From: Bacteroides eggerthii | GTDB taxonomy: Bacteria; Bacteroidota; Bacteroidia; Bacteroidales; Bacteroidaceae | Direction of reading: 5' to 3' | DNA: 64,000 bases | Assembly (NCBI RefSeq): GCF_025146565.1 | Contig: NZ_CP102258.1 | Coordinates: forward strand, 1,892,001-1,956,000 | In this document: positions 8,280 to 16,804 of the stretch, one piece after another | How the letters are laid out: each line of letters starts with the position of its first letter | Numbering within the stretch: the first letter of the stretch is position 1 | The notes under the pieces: generated by a model | Told to the model about the DNA's origin: nothing | The model's input: only the letters and a program-made list of their open reading frames with translations | The model's database searches: none | Program-made: the position numbers and the translations under genes

Positions 8280-9176
8280 ATGAAAAAAAAAGTAATTTGT
8301 GTCTTAGTTCTCTATAATTCGAATGTCGAATTACTTTCTAAAGTTATCTCTGCCATATTGCCTCAGGTTGATTTGTTATGGATTTCGGATAATTCTATCG
8401 AACCGTTACATCTACCATTTATTGATGAAAAAACTTCTTGTATTATATACCGAAAAATGCCAGGTAATATTGGTATTGCAGCAGCTCAGAATTATGGTGT
8501 AAGGTATGCTATTGAGAACAATTTTGATTATTTATTTTTTTTAGATCAAGATAGTATATCTCCTGCGAATATTATCAATGAACTATTGTTGCAGTATGAT
8601 TACTTGTGTTCAAATTTCATGACTGTTGGTGCTATTGGTCCAAGAGCATTTAATCGTTGTGAAAATAAGGAATATAGGGGGAATGTTAAAAAGGGAAAGA
8701 AAATAAACAATGAGATTACAGAAGTTTCTGAATTAATTAGCTCCGCCTCATTGATAGCTATTTCGAATTTTGAAAAGGTTGGATTAATGGATGAAACGTT
8801 ATTTATTGATGGTGTTGATCATGAATGGTGTTGGCGTGCTAATTTGAGAATGGGTGGGCGTTTTTTTATAGTAGAAACTATAAAATTGAGTCATCATTTA
8901 GGAGAAGGGGATCGCCATTTCTTATGGAAGAAAGTTCCTATACCTACTTGTTTCAGAACCTATTATCAGTATCGTAATTATTTTATTTTATTACGGCGTA
9001 ATTATGTTCCGATTTATTGGAAAGTCTCTAATGGAATAAAGTATATGGTAAAACTTTTTTATTATCCTCTGTGTGTGCCGCCTCGACTTCTCTATATAAA
9101 AAACATATGGAAAGGGATTCGTGATGGCATTATATTAGCATATAGATTTAACATATTACCTATGTGGAAGAAATAA
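8280..9176 (+). CDS. GT2 glycosyltransferase, rhamnosyltransferase-like
   Basis: This 298-residue enzyme resembles the RfbF/WbbL-type rhamnosyltransferases. It has an N-terminal strand VICVLVLYNSN, an ISDNS motif where many GT2 enzymes have DNxS, the GNIGIAAAQNYGV segment, the catalytic FLDQDS (about residue 90) and the DGVDHEWCWRANLRMGG region, in which the DxxW pair is characteristic. It probably adds rhamnose or a related deoxyhexose, but that is only a family inference. It follows the polymerase after 18 bases in the same AT-rich run. A 307-base gap without a gene comes after it. Confidence 0.88.
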   Translation: MKKKVICVLVLYNSNVELLSKVISAILPQVDLLWISDNSIEPLHLPFIDEKTSCIIYRKMPGNIGIAAAQNYGVRYAIENNFDYLFFLDQDSISPANIINELLLQYDYLCSNFMTVGAIGPRAFNRCENKEYRGNVKKGKKINNEITEVSELISSASLIAISNFEKVGLMDETLFIDGVDHEWCWRANLRMGGRFFIVETIKLSHHLGEGDRHFLWKKVPIPTCFRTYYQYRNYFILLRRNYVPIYWKVSNGIKYMVKLFYYPLCVPPRLLYIKNIWKGIRDGIILAYRFNILPMWKK

Positions 9177-9483
9177 TGGCTATGGTTATTAAAAACGAGA
9201 TACTGTTGCAATGATTTGAATATCTATTTATTTATAACAAGATTACTCCTTTAATTCATGTTTTTATTATTTTATTCATCAAAGGCGCTTGACTAAGTAA
9301 AATATGGAGACTTTTTTCATCAATAATTGTGACTGTTTCTCAATGATGAGGGCATTATATTATTTTAGTACATGTTTTATAAAAACAGTTTCTTCTATGC
9401 GACATCTTAAGATTGAACACTAAATTAGGAAATAGGATAAATTCCCAAAAACTTGATATAATAATGAACTTATATATTTTATA
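9177..9483. other. AT-rich 307-base gap in the capsule locus
   Basis: No gene is recognised here. One plus-strand frame is open from about 9390 to the next gene and reads as a plausible protein tail (LLCDILRLNTKLGNRI), but it has no start codon and no similarity that I can name. It may be the remnant of a deleted capsule gene. No clear promoter or terminator is seen. Confidence 0.5.
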
Positions 9484-10293
9484 ATGAAATTTTCCGTACT
9501 TCTGTCTGTTTATAACAAAGAGAATCCTGAGTATTTGAAAGAGAGTTTAGAAAGTGTATTTTCTCAAACATTGTTGCCATCGGAAGTTGTTTTGATAAAA
9601 GATGGACCATTGACTGACGAACTTAACAAGGTGATAGACTTGTATACAAAGTACTATTCTTATCTAAAAGTTTTTTCATTAGCAGATAATCAAGGGTTAG
9701 GAAAGGCATTGAATGAGGGACTGAAACATTGCTCTTTTGATATCGTTGTTCGTATGGATACTGATGATATTGCTAAACCAAAACGTTTTGAAAAACAATT
9801 GGCTGTTTTAAAAATGTATCAGGATGTGGATGTTGTAAGTGCTTGGGTTGAGGAATTTGAAAAGGACGTTTCTGATATAAAGTCTGTAAGAAAATTGCCA
9901 GAATTTCATAATGCTATCCAAAAGTTTGCTAAATATCGAAATCCGATAAATCATCCGGTAGCGGCATTTCGTAAAAGTGCAGTACTATCTGTGGGGAGTT
10001 ATCGCCATTTCCCTTTATTTGAAGATTACTATTTATGGGTGCGTATGCTGATGAATGGTGCTAAATTTTATAATATTCAAGAAAGTTTGTTGTATTTCCG
10101 CTTTTCTTCGAAAGTGTTCAAAAGACGTGGTGGATGGAAATATGCTATAAATGAATTTCGTTTTCAGAAAATGTTAAGGCAGTTACATTTTATATCATTC
10201 CCCCAATATATAAGGAATATTTTTGTTCGTTTTTTGACCCGAATTATCCCTAATTCTTTGAGGAAATTTGTGTATAAAACAATACTCCGATAA
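9484..10293 (+). CDS. GT2 glycosyltransferase
   Basis: This 269-residue enzyme has the GT-A features KFSVLLSVYNKENPEYLKESLESVFSQT, a VLIKDGP nucleotide-binding segment, ADNQGLGKALNEGL, and the acidic metal site RMDTDDIAKPKRFEKQ near residue 95. This pattern (amylovoran AmsE-like) is common among capsule glycosyltransferases that add galactose or a related hexose. The C-terminus is basic and aromatic, which suggests it sits at the membrane surface. It is the last glycosyltransferase of the block and is followed after three bases by a small gene. Confidence 0.9.
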   Translation: MKFSVLLSVYNKENPEYLKESLESVFSQTLLPSEVVLIKDGPLTDELNKVIDLYTKYYSYLKVFSLADNQGLGKALNEGLKHCSFDIVVRMDTDDIAKPKRFEKQLAVLKMYQDVDVVSAWVEEFEKDVSDIKSVRKLPEFHNAIQKFAKYRNPINHPVAAFRKSAVLSVGSYRHFPLFEDYYLWVRMLMNGAKFYNIQESLLYFRFSSKVFKRRGGWKYAINEFRFQKMLRQLHFISFPQYIRNIFVRFLTRIIPNSLRKFVYKTILR

Positions 10294-10296
10294 AAT

Positions 10297-10521
10297 ATGG
10301 ACTACAAAGCAGTTGATATGCAGAAAATTATCGATTATATAGCTTCTTTTTATGGTGCTGTTTCGGTAGATGATATTATTCAAAATTCCGGTGCTGACAA
10401 GTTCCGCGTATACCCCGCCTTGTTTGAACTGGAGCAGGCCGGATATATCGAAGTAGTGGAGCGTGAAGAGCTCGGAGCACCATTGGTGGTACGTAGGCGG
10501 AGAGATGCTTCACAAGTGTAG
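10297..10521 (+). CDS. Small winged-helix-like protein closing the capsule operon
   Basis: This 74-residue protein starts three bases after the preceding glycosyltransferase stop and lies in the same operon. It has a helix-turn-helix-like arrangement: MQKIIDYIASFYG, then VDDIIQNSGADKFRVYPALFELEQAGYIEVV, and a basic tail with RRRR. That layout is typical of winged-helix DNA-binding proteins in which the second helix reads DNA and the final strand pair forms a wing. It is the kind of small conserved gene seen at the ends of Bacteroides capsule loci, but I do not recognise a named family. A role in local regulation is inference. Base composition returns to normal within this gene. Confidence 0.7.
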   Translation: MDYKAVDMQKIIDYIASFYGAVSVDDIIQNSGADKFRVYPALFELEQAGYIEVVEREELGAPLVVRRRRDASQV

Positions 10522-10589
10522 TATGACATTATGTGATGCAGTGTGATACTGGTAAATGACGGGTAACAGCGGTTACTTTGTTTTAGGCG

Positions 10590-10630
10590 CAGCCGAAATC
10601 GCTTTTTAGAAGTGGTTTCGGCTGTTTTTA
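10590..10630 (+). terminator. Intrinsic terminator of the capsule operon
   Basis: CAGCCGAAA at 10590-10598 pairs with TTTCGGCTG at 10616-10624, and the T-rich sequence TTTTTA follows. It lies about 70 bases after the small winged-helix-like gene. Confidence 0.85.
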
Positions 10631-10659
10631 TTGGGAATATCATATATCACTCATCTCTA

Positions 10660-10891
10660 AGGTAAAGAATAGTGCAGAGAGAGCATTTAGACTTGGCGCA
10701 ATATGCGTTTAAAGACCCTTATAATTTTAGTTTTTGGGGTACTGTGGCATTACAATGTGAGCTTGATATAGAGAAGAATCTTACTCGGCGTATTACTGAC
10801 TTTCTTTAGGAAATGGGTAAGGGCTTTTGCGTTTATTGGTCGCCAGTATCATTTAACGGTAGATGGTGATGATTATTATATTGATATATAA
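10660..10891 (+). pseudogene. Remnant of a DUF1016 / PDDEXK nuclease (YhcG-like) gene
   Basis: Conceptual translation from about 10660 gives LDLAQYAFKDPYNFSFWG, then ELDIEKNLTRRITDFL, an in-frame TAG at 10807-10809, and EMGKGF. A one-base shift within a TTTT run (about 10825) then restores AFIGRQYHLTVDGDDYYIDI before a TAA at 10889-10891. These blocks match the C-terminal domain of the DUF1016 family, whose conserved core reads like KDPYxxDFLGL, LGKGFAFVGRQ and GGxDFYIDLLFY. The N-terminal two thirds and the end of the nuclease domain are missing. With one stop and one frameshift in 230 bases, this is a decayed fragment and not a working gene. It lies immediately next to the convergent DUF2442-HTH gene. 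Confidence 0.8.
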
Positions 10892-10892
10892 C

Positions 10893-11306
10893 TTATGCCG
10901 GTACAGCCATTAATTCACACCCTATTGAACGTATTGTTTCTATAATATCTTCAAAACGTTTCTTAGACGGCTTTTTTGTTCCGCTTACATATTGAGCAAA
11001 CAAACTCTGAGAAATATCTAAGCGTCGTGCTATGGCAGCAGCATTCAATTCAGGATGAGCTATAAATAAATCATACAGAGGATTAGATTTCCTTTCCTGA
11101 AAGAATCCTTCAAAACTCAAATCTTCATCAAGCTCTCTCCAATGTATTCCGTCATGGCTCGTTGTGAAATTTGCGCGCTGCGCAGGAGTAGCCCATTTTA
11201 GCCTTTGGAAATCAGAAAACTTCTCACATGCCTCCTTCCCGTCAGTGGTACGTATCCATACCTCTGTATCAGTTAACCATACCTTTTCAACTATGATATT
11301 TTCCAT
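10893..11306 (-). CDS. DUF2442 domain protein with C-terminal HTH
   Basis: The preferred start is the ATG at 11306 (MENIIVEKVWLTDTEVWI); a GTG at 11312 is also possible. Residues 1-75 form a DUF2442 domain, and residues about 80-137 are an XRE-type helix-turn-helix (LNAAAIARRLDISQSLFAQYVSGTKKPSKKRFEDI). DUF2442 genes usually sit next to DUF4160 genes and are suspected to be toxin-antitoxin or regulator pairs. Here the DUF4160 partner just upstream is broken. The protein itself looks intact at about 137 residues. The HTH suggests autoregulation, which is inference. Confidence 0.8.
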   Translation of the reverse strand: MENIIVEKVWLTDTEVWIRTTDGKEACEKFSDFQRLKWATPAQRANFTTSHDGIHWRELDEDLSFEGFFQERKSNPLYDLFIAHPELNAAAIARRLDISQSLFAQYVSGTKKPSKKRFEDIIETIRSIGCELMAVPA

Positions 11307-11312
11307 AGCCAC

Positions 11313-11555
11313 TTATTTTGATTTATTAAAAAATTTATTCCAATGCTCTGCTATTACTTCTTGATTTTCTTCTATAACTGATTCTACAAGTTTCAGCTCA
11401 GATGACTTCAAGCCATTATTTTTGATTAATGTAACTGGAAATAAAGTAATTTAGCACTTATATCTCCTTTGATTACAGGAACGTGTATAGGCTCATGGTC
11501 ATTAGCGTAAAACATAAAACGAAAACCAAATAAAATCGCCGCTAACTATTCTATT
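11313..11555 (-). pseudogene. Frameshifted DUF4160 gene
   Basis: On the minus strand, translation gives LFGFRFMFYANDHEPIHVPVIKGD (abridged: FYANDHEPIH is the family core), then a stop after AKLLYFQLH. A one-base shift at the TTAC/TTTAT stretch restores FPVTLIKNNGLKSSELK and IEENQEVIAEHWNKFF, ending NKSK at a TAA (11313-11315). The segments together match a full DUF4160 protein. An in-frame TAG precedes the first segment and no start codon is evident. The gene is therefore disrupted at both the 5' end and the middle. It directly precedes the DUF2442-HTH gene, its usual partner. Confidence 0.78.
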
Positions 11556-11622
11556 TTTCTTGTACTAAAATTATAGTCTCCGTAATTTTTCTGACTAAGG
11601 GTCAATTTTCTGTCTTATTTTT

Positions 11623-12333
11623 TTAGTCCTCCAAATTGTATTTTAGCTTTTGATATTTGCGAATTGTTTCCCGTTGAAGGCTTTCAAGTGTGCTGATCTC
11701 TATGGATAGTTGGCGGAGCTTGGGATTAGCCTCTTTGAGAATTCGTGCTGTTTTATAATCATAGATTTCCGGTACTATTTCTCCGTTTCTTTTACATTCG
11801 TTCAGTAGGTAGGAAGCGCAGGCAATATAATGCTCTTTGAGGGTTTTGCGTCTTTTTTCGAGTAGCGGGCGGTAAGCTTTATCCTCATTGTATATGCGTT
11901 GATAGAAACCGTCTAAGGCTACTTTGCGGTCTTTTTTTTGTTCCGTATTGGTGGCTCTTTTGTATAAAGAATCGAGGGTGATATACTCCGGGTAGGATTT
12001 CAGTAGTGTTTCAACTTCTTTTTTAGTCTTTTCATAGGCCAATCTCTGAGGTTCCAGTTCTTCAGGCTTTATGGTAGTGGCAAGTTGTACCAGCCGGGGT
12101 TCTTGATTGAAGTTTGTAATTTTGTAGAGTTTTTTGCAATACTCAATGTACTTTTCTGTTATTTCCCAATTGTACTGCAAAGTCTTTTCTTGCAAATCAG
12201 TCTGTATGTTTGCCAGTGCATTTTCTAATTGAGCGATTTCAATTTGTAGCGAATCTGTCTTGGAAAGGGACTGTGCTGTTATCGGCAATAGGCAGCAAAG
12301 AGTAAAGACCGCTGATAGAATGTTTCTTTTCAT
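11623..12333 (-). CDS. Secreted coiled-coil protein of unknown function
   Basis: The preferred ATG at 12333 gives a 236-residue protein with a signal peptide (MKRNILSAVFTLCCLLPITAQS) cut near residue 20. The open frame starts 33 bases earlier but lacks that feature. The mature part is charged and helical, with long heptad-like stretches such as SLQIEIAQLENALANIQTDLQEKTLQY and the C-terminal LEESLQRETIRKYQKLKYN region. It is probably periplasmic or outer-membrane associated. I recognise no domain. It sits alone on the minus strand between a broken DUF4160 gene and the Abi-type locus. A different function, such as a structural or adhesion role, cannot be excluded. Confidence 0.7.
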   Translation of the reverse strand: MKRNILSAVFTLCCLLPITAQSLSKTDSLQIEIAQLENALANIQTDLQEKTLQYNWEITEKYIEYCKKLYKITNFNQEPRLVQLATTIKPEELEPQRLAYEKTKKEVETLLKSYPEYITLDSLYKRATNTEQKKDRKVALDGFYQRIYNEDKAYRPLLEKRRKTLKEHYIACASYLLNECKRNGEIVPEIYDYKTARILKEANPKLRQLSIEISTLESLQRETIRKYQKLKYNLED

Positions 12334-12514
12334 GATATTAGATGTTTGGGTTAGTAATGAAAGCAAATATAAATTCTTTACTTTATAATTCCAATAATTC
12401 CTTTGGTTTTTTGAAGGATAAGCTGTGCGGGTGTTTTTATAGTCTATTTTTGATTAGATAAGGATATTAGACAGACAAGATCAATATTATAATAAAACTG
12501 ATGAAAACTTCCTT

Positions 12515-12602
12515 AAATAAAGAACGCCCCTCAAGTATGCTGTCTTGCGACGCGCCTGAGAGGCTTATTATCTTTTGTTATTAAAACATCTGCCTTTTAA
12601 TT
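12515..12602 (-). ncRNA. Candidate small RNA following the Abi_2-type gene
   Basis: A promoter (see 12608-12637) lies directly after the Abi stop and would start a transcript near 12602 on the minus strand. The roughly 88-nt RNA has an A/U-rich 5' part and a 3' hairpin whose 8-bp stem pairs 12557-12564 with 12526-12533. Inside the loop, GUC-GCAA-GAC (12551-12542) forms a small stem capped by a GNRA tetraloop. The hairpin is followed by a U-rich stretch (GUUCUUUAUUU), so it also looks like an intrinsic terminator. No ORF fits inside. An RNA antitoxin or a 3'-end-derived regulatory RNA are both possible. That an RNA is really made is inference from promoter and hairpin. Confidence 0.5.
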
Positions 12603-12607
12603 TGTTA

Positions 12608-12637
12608 CAAAGATACGCATTTTTATCTAAACTGCAA
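12608..12637 (-). promoter_or_regulatory. Promoter of the candidate small RNA
   Basis: On the minus strand a -33 TTG (12637-12635) is followed after 19 bases by TATCTTTG (12615-12608), matching the Bacteroides consensus in both boxes and spacing. It lies wholly between the Abi stop codon (12651-12653) and the hairpin, so it cannot serve the Abi gene. Confidence 0.65.
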
Positions 12638-12650
12638 TGTCTTTTTCTCA

Positions 12651-13613
12651 CTATTTCTTGTTATTCCATATTATTTCATTTTCCCAGTTCTCGAAAAATC
12701 CCATTGCATTAAGTGAAATAATGTCCTCATTCTCTGTTAATAACGCTTTTAATTTTTTTTTGAATGGCGATGTCGGATTGGCAGTCTGTAACATATAGTT
12801 CAGCATACACAGGAAATAATATAGCTTGCTCCTTTTGGCTGTATCTGGATTGCTGATCCAATCAAGGGTTTTAGAAAAAGAAAGTTTTTCAGGGACTATA
12901 TTCAAGTCTCTGTTCCAAAGTCTGGCATGATGTGCACAGATATTACGAACATAATTGATTGTATGAAGCCACGAACAGAATGTTTTTGGAGGTAATGCGA
13001 AATAGGCGGCAATACCATTTATATCTGCACGTTGCTTCAGCCCTGTGCATATGCGTGAAAGATGATTGAAGTACATCACTTCAATACTCATCCAAGATGG
13101 AGGATTTTCCGGTTTGTCATATTTGTCTCTGTAGTGTTGAATAAATACTTCTGCCTTGTTGTTATGTAGTTGTTCCTTGATGTGTTTTTGAATGTCGTTA
13201 TATACGTCTATTGTAACGGTCTTCCCGTTACGTAGGGTTACGAGTGCCGGAGGATTAAAAATATCTTGTCTGTCTTGCCAATGTGAACCATATTTATGGC
13301 TGAGTTGATAGATTATTTGTGTACGAATGGCTATTTCAAGCCGCTCAATGGCATCAAAGACTAATATACGCAGTTTTCTGTCAAATACATACAAGTTGTA
13401 TATCATCTCCCAAGTGATTCCATCACGAAACGTATCAAGAATTATTCCATTTTCACTTTGTTTGTATGGTAGCATATAAGCGCTGAGGCGGTAGTAACTG
13501 ATATTAGCAAGATGCCTTTGGGCTCGTCTTTCGTCAGAAAAAATTAGGCCTCTTGATTTCAGTAGTTCAATCTGTTCCGTATATGTTAATGGTGCTTTAT
13601 TGTAGGTATTCAT
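12651..13613 (-). CDS. Abi_2 (AbiD/AbiF) family HEPN protein
   Basis: This 320-residue protein matches the Abi_2 abortive-infection family. The N-terminal block [13 protein letters not shown] and the segment [15 protein letters not shown] (about residues 11-50) are family hallmarks. The HEPN-type RNase motif Rx4-6H is present as RNICAH at residues 223-228, followed by HARLWNR. HEPN proteins of this family are thought to cleave RNA upon phage infection and stop cell growth. Abi_2 proteins have recently been discussed as relatives of the Cas13 HEPN effectors with an associated RNA. Length is full and no defect is seen. A TATCTTTG at 13643-13636 gives it its own promoter. Confidence 0.88.
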   Translation of the reverse strand: MNTYNKAPLTYTEQIELLKSRGLIFSDERRAQRHLANISYYRLSAYMLPYKQSENGIILDTFRDGITWEMIYNLYVFDRKLRILVFDAIERLEIAIRTQIIYQLSHKYGSHWQDRQDIFNPPALVTLRNGKTVTIDVYNDIQKHIKEQLHNNKAEVFIQHYRDKYDKPENPPSWMSIEVMYFNHLSRICTGLKQRADINGIAAYFALPPKTFCSWLHTINYVRNICAHHARLWNRDLNIVPEKLSFSKTLDWISNPDTAKRSKLYYFLCMLNYMLQTANPTSPFKKKLKALLTENEDIISLNAMGFFENWENEIIWNNKK

Positions 13614-13635
13614 ATTTCTGTTTTTTTAGTAACTG

Positions 13636-13643
13636 CAAAGATA
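13636..13643 (-). promoter_or_regulatory. -7 element of the Abi_2 gene
   Basis: TATCTTTG on the minus strand lies about 23 bases upstream of the Abi start codon. No good -33 TTTG is at the usual distance. It is about 50 bases from the divergent guaA -7 element, so both genes share one intergenic region. Confidence 0.55.
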
Positions 13644-13690
13644 CGATATTTAAGTCGTTTAATTTTTGTGCTCAATCTCATTTTTCTTCG

Positions 13691-13698
13691 TATCTTTG
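13691..13698 (+). promoter_or_regulatory. -7 element of guaA
   Basis: TATCTTTG lies 30 bases before the ATG at 13728. A TTTG ends at 13668, 22 bases upstream. Its position inside the longest open frame shows that the guaA start must be 13728 and not the earlier in-frame codon at 13668. Confidence 0.7.
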
Positions 13699-13727
13699 TG
13701 CTCCAAATAATTAACACCTCTGTTTCT

Positions 13728-15281
13728 ATGCAAGAAAAGATTATTATTCTTGATTTCGGTTCACAGACCACGCAGCTTATCGGTCGTCGTGTTCGCGAGC
13801 TGAATGTATATTGCGAAATTGTGCCTTACAACAAATTTCCTCAGGGAGATGAGAGTGTAAAGGGAGTTATTCTTTCGGGCAGCCCGTTTTCCGTATATGA
13901 TGAGAGTGCGTTTAAAATAGATTTAAACGAGATTCGCGGTAAATACCCTGTATTGGGAATTTGCTACGGTGCACAGTTCATCGCTTATACCAATGGTGGA
14001 AAGGTTGAGCCTGCGGGTAGTCGTGAATACGGACGTGCACATCTGAATTCTTTTGATAAAGGCAATGTGCTTTTCAAGGGAGTGAAGGAGAACACACAAG
14101 TATGGATGAGTCATGGTGACACTATCACAGCAATTCCTGACAACTTCAAAACGATAGCTTCGACAGATAAAGTGAAGATTGCCGCTTATCAGGTGGAAGG
14201 CGAGAAGATGTGGGGTGTTCAGTTCCACCCGGAAGTGTTCCATAGCGAGGACGGCACGCAGATGCTGAAAAACTTTGTTGTGGAAGTGTGCGGTTGCAAA
14301 CAGGATTGGAGCGCTGCATCATTCATTGAAACTACCGTTGCCCAACTGAAAGAACAGCTTGGAGATGACAAAGTGGTGCTTGGCCTGAGTGGCGGAGTGG
14401 ATTCTTCCGTTGCTGCCGTACTGCTGAATCGTGCTATCGGTAAGAACCTGACTTGTATCTTCGTGGATCATGGCATGCTGCGTAAGAATGAGTTCAAGAA
14501 TGTGTTGCACGATTATGAGTGTCTGGGACTGAACGTAGTAGGCGTGGACGCAAGTGCCAAATTCTTTGCGGAGCTGGCAGGAGTGACCGAGCCGGAACGA
14601 AAACGCAAGATTATAGGAAAGGGATTTATTGATGTGTTTGATGAAGAAGCCCATAAGATAAAAGATGTAAAGTGGCTGGCACAGGGTACTATCTATCCGG
14701 ATTGCATTGAGTCGCTTTCTATCACCGGAACGGTTATCAAGAGCCATCACAATGTGGGAGGATTGCCCGAAAAAATGCATTTGAAGCTGTGCGAGCCGTT
14801 GCGTCTGTTGTTTAAGGACGAAGTTCGCCGCGTAGGACGCGAGCTGGGCATGCCGGATCATCTGATTACCCGCCATCCTTTCCCCGGACCGGGGTTGGCT
14901 GTGCGTATCTTGGGTGATATAACTCCGGAAAAGGTGCGTATCTTGCAAGATGCGGACGATATCTTCATTCAGGGCTTGCGCGACTGGAAGGTGAAGGATG
15001 CCGACGGAAATGAAACGGTGCTTTATCATCAGGTTTGGCAGGCGGGAGTTATCCTGCTTCCGGTGCAGTCTGTCGGTGTAATGGGAGATGAACGTACGTA
15101 TGAACGTGCTGTTGCCTTGCGTGCTGTTACTTCTACCGATGCCATGACTGCCGACTGGGCGCATCTGCCTTATGAGTTCTTGGGCAAGGTTTCCAATGAT
15201 ATTATCAACAAGGTGAAAGGGGTGAATCGCGTAACCTACGATATCTCCTCAAAACCGCCTTCCACAATTGAATGGGAATAA
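13728..15281 (+). CDS. guaA: GMP synthase (glutamine-hydrolysing)
   Basis: This 517-residue enzyme converts XMP to GMP using glutamine and ATP. The glutaminase domain has catalytic C79 in GICYGAQ and the H167/E169 pair in QFHPEVFH. The synthetase domain has the ATP pyrophosphatase loop SGGVDSS at 221-227, and the C-terminal dimerisation part ends in KPPSTIEWE. Start 13728 follows the promoter at 13691-13698. It is divergent from the Abi-type gene and followed by a bidirectional terminator. Purine genes are core, so this anchors the end of the accessory island. Confidence 0.97.
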   Translation: MQEKIIILDFGSQTTQLIGRRVRELNVYCEIVPYNKFPQGDESVKGVILSGSPFSVYDESAFKIDLNEIRGKYPVLGICYGAQFIAYTNGGKVEPAGSREYGRAHLNSFDKGNVLFKGVKENTQVWMSHGDTITAIPDNFKTIASTDKVKIAAYQVEGEKMWGVQFHPEVFHSEDGTQMLKNFVVEVCGCKQDWSAASFIETTVAQLKEQLGDDKVVLGLSGGVDSSVAAVLLNRAIGKNLTCIFVDHGMLRKNEFKNVLHDYECLGLNVVGVDASAKFFAELAGVTEPERKRKIIGKGFIDVFDEEAHKIKDVKWLAQGTIYPDCIESLSITGTVIKSHHNVGGLPEKMHLKLCEPLRLLFKDEVRRVGRELGMPDHLITRHPFPGPGLAVRILGDITPEKVRILQDADDIFIQGLRDWKVKDADGNETVLYHQVWQAGVILLPVQSVGVMGDERTYERAVALRAVTSTDAMTADWAHLPYEFLGKVSNDIINKVKGVNRVTYDISSKPPSTIEWE

Positions 15282-15291
15282 GTAATACCAG

Positions 15292-15329
15292 AAAAGGGGA
15301 TGAATTTCATTTTGAATTCATCCCCTTTT
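15292..15329. terminator. Bidirectional terminator between guaA and the Crp/Fnr regulator
   Basis: Perfect 15-bp arms at 15292-15306 and 15315-15329 (AAAAGGGGATGAATT and its complement) form a hairpin with flanking A and T runs on both sides, which serves both converging genes. Confidence 0.9.
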
Positions 15330-15358
15330 AGTTTCTTACGTGAGGCAGTGCATCACTC

Positions 15359-16027
15359 TCATGCAAGTATCAGATTTTCCGCATAGGGTATTACGATTTC
15401 TCCGCGGTGCAGCTCTATCAATCCTCTGTCCTGCATGTTGTTGAGAGCCTTTGATATCCCTGCGCGAGTCTCGTTGACTATTTGGGCTAAATCTTCCATC
15501 TTGATTTTCAGTACTTTCTTTCCCGACGGGCGTTCTACGTGGCTGAGGATGAAATGGGAAATACGTGCTTCAAGATCGTTGCCTGCCACCTTCCATAAGC
15601 GGTTATGCAGCATTTGGGCGCGGTTGCTCACCATGTTCATATAGTTCAGGCGGAATATCTCATAGCTGAATAGCTCTTTCATCACGAACGCTTTGCTGAT
15701 GCTGACCGTATGTACCTCCGTATTGGCGCGGTGTGTAGAAGCATAGGATGTGTTCATGCCGAACATGGAATAAGGTTCGATCAGGTAGGGAGCCGGAAAA
15801 TATTCCGTAAAGCTGTAAGAAGCATCAGCGGATAATGTGGAAGATGCTACTTCTCCTTTTAGAATGAACACCAGTTCGTGGCAGGAAGAATCTTTTTGCA
15901 AAAGAAGCTCTCCCGGTTTATGTTTCGTGAAATGCAATTTTACCTTTTCCAAGATACAGGTGAAGTCCTCTTGGGCAAGTCCTTGAAAAAGGGGTAATTG
16001 TAATAGTGTATCGAACATTGTTTCCAT
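15359..16027 (-). CDS. Crp/Fnr family transcriptional regulator
   Basis: This 222-residue protein has an N-terminal cyclic-nucleotide-binding-like beta barrel (residues about 1-125, with HKPGELLLQKDSSCHELVFILKGEV) and a C-terminal winged helix (about 150-218, with MEDLAQIVNETRAGISKALNNMQDRGLIELHRGEIVI). It lacks an Fnr-type N-terminal Cys cluster, so it is unlikely to be an Fe-S oxygen sensor. A second start at Met4 (16018) is possible. A TACTTTTG element at 16061-16054 probably drives it. It converges with guaA and is divergent from marC. The genes it regulates are not shown by the sequence. Confidence 0.88.
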   Translation of the reverse strand: METMFDTLLQLPLFQGLAQEDFTCILEKVKLHFTKHKPGELLLQKDSSCHELVFILKGEVASSTLSADASYSFTEYFPAPYLIEPYSMFGMNTSYASTHRANTEVHTVSISKAFVMKELFSYEIFRLNYMNMVSNRAQMLHNRLWKVAGNDLEARISHFILSHVERPSGKKVLKIKMEDLAQIVNETRAGISKALNNMQDRGLIELHRGEIVIPYAENLILA

Positions 16028-16152
16028 ATAGTTTCTGTATTATGGTTCAAGAACAAAAGTAGGTATAATCGCTCTCTGCCGTAAACACTTACCCTCTCTT
16101 TTTGTTTTTTTTATTATTTCTTAAACGTGCTATTCATTCAGCTTTAAGAAAT

Positions 16153-16184
16153 TTTGCAGAATGTATAAAAATAGATTATCTTTG
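16153..16184 (+). promoter_or_regulatory. Promoter of marC
   Basis: TTTG at 16153-16156, 20 bases, then TATCTTTG at 16177-16184, both perfect. A strong AGGAGG ribosome binding site follows just before the ATG at 16208, which is unusual because most Bacteroides genes here lack such a site. Confidence 0.75.
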
Positions 16185-16207
16185 CAGAAAAGAAAAAGGA
16201 GGAACGT

Positions 16208-16804
16208 ATGTTTTCAGCATTTAATTGGCAACAAATGACCAGCGCTTTTATTGTGTTGTTTGCCGTAATAGATATTATAGGCTCTATTCCTATTATCATC
16301 AACCTGAAAGAGAAAGGAAAAGACGTAAATGCATTAAAAGCTACGTTGATATCGTTTGCACTGTTGATAGGCTTTTTCTATGCAGGTGATATGATGCTGA
16401 AACTGTTTCACGTAGACATCGAGTCGTTTGCCGTAGCAGGTGCGTTTGTCATCTTCCTGATGTCGTTGGAGATGATTCTCGATATTGAGATATTTAAGAA
16501 TCAGGGGCCTATAAAGGAGGCTACATTGGTGCCGCTGGTGTTTCCGTTATTGGCGGGAGCCGGAGCATTCACCACGTTGCTCTCTTTGCGTGCCGAGTAT
16601 GCCAGTGTCAACATCATCATTGCGCTGGTGCTGAATATGATATGGGTGTATTTTGTTGTCAGCATGACGGGACGCGTGGAGCGTTTTCTCGGTAAGGGCG
16701 GAATTTATATTATCCGCAAGTTCTTCGGCATTATCCTGCTGGCGATTTCCGTACGCTTGTTTATGGCAAATATATCATTGCTGTTGGAGAGTTTTCATAA
16801 TTAA
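16208..16804 (+). CDS. MarC family integral membrane protein
   Basis: This 198-residue protein has six predicted membrane helices in two triplets, as in the MarC/NAAT family. Recognisable elements are AVIDIIGSIPIIINL near the start and LVPLVFPLLAGAGAFTTLLSL in the middle. MarC proteins are widespread inner membrane proteins. Their transport role is not settled and the old link to multiple antibiotic resistance has been questioned. The gene stands alone, with its own promoter and a strong Shine-Dalgarno sequence, and is followed by 345 bases that lead into the glycogen operon. Confidence 0.88.
   Translation: MFSAFNWQQMTSAFIVLFAVIDIIGSIPIIINLKEKGKDVNALKATLISFALLIGFFYAGDMMLKLFHVDIESFAVAGAFVIFLMSLEMILDIEIFKNQGPIKEATLVPLVFPLLAGAGAFTTLLSLRAEYASVNIIIALVLNMIWVYFVVSMTGRVERFLGKGGIYIIRKFFGIILLAISVRLFMANISLLLESFHN

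Noticed and set aside
9390-9483. Possible protein tail before the last GT2 gene
   Set aside because: The frame is open but has no start codon, and the peptide cannot be matched to a family. I list the region as a gap only.
14319-15164. 281-codon minus-strand frame inside guaA
   Set aside because: It lies entirely within the coding region of guaA, has no domain and no promoter.
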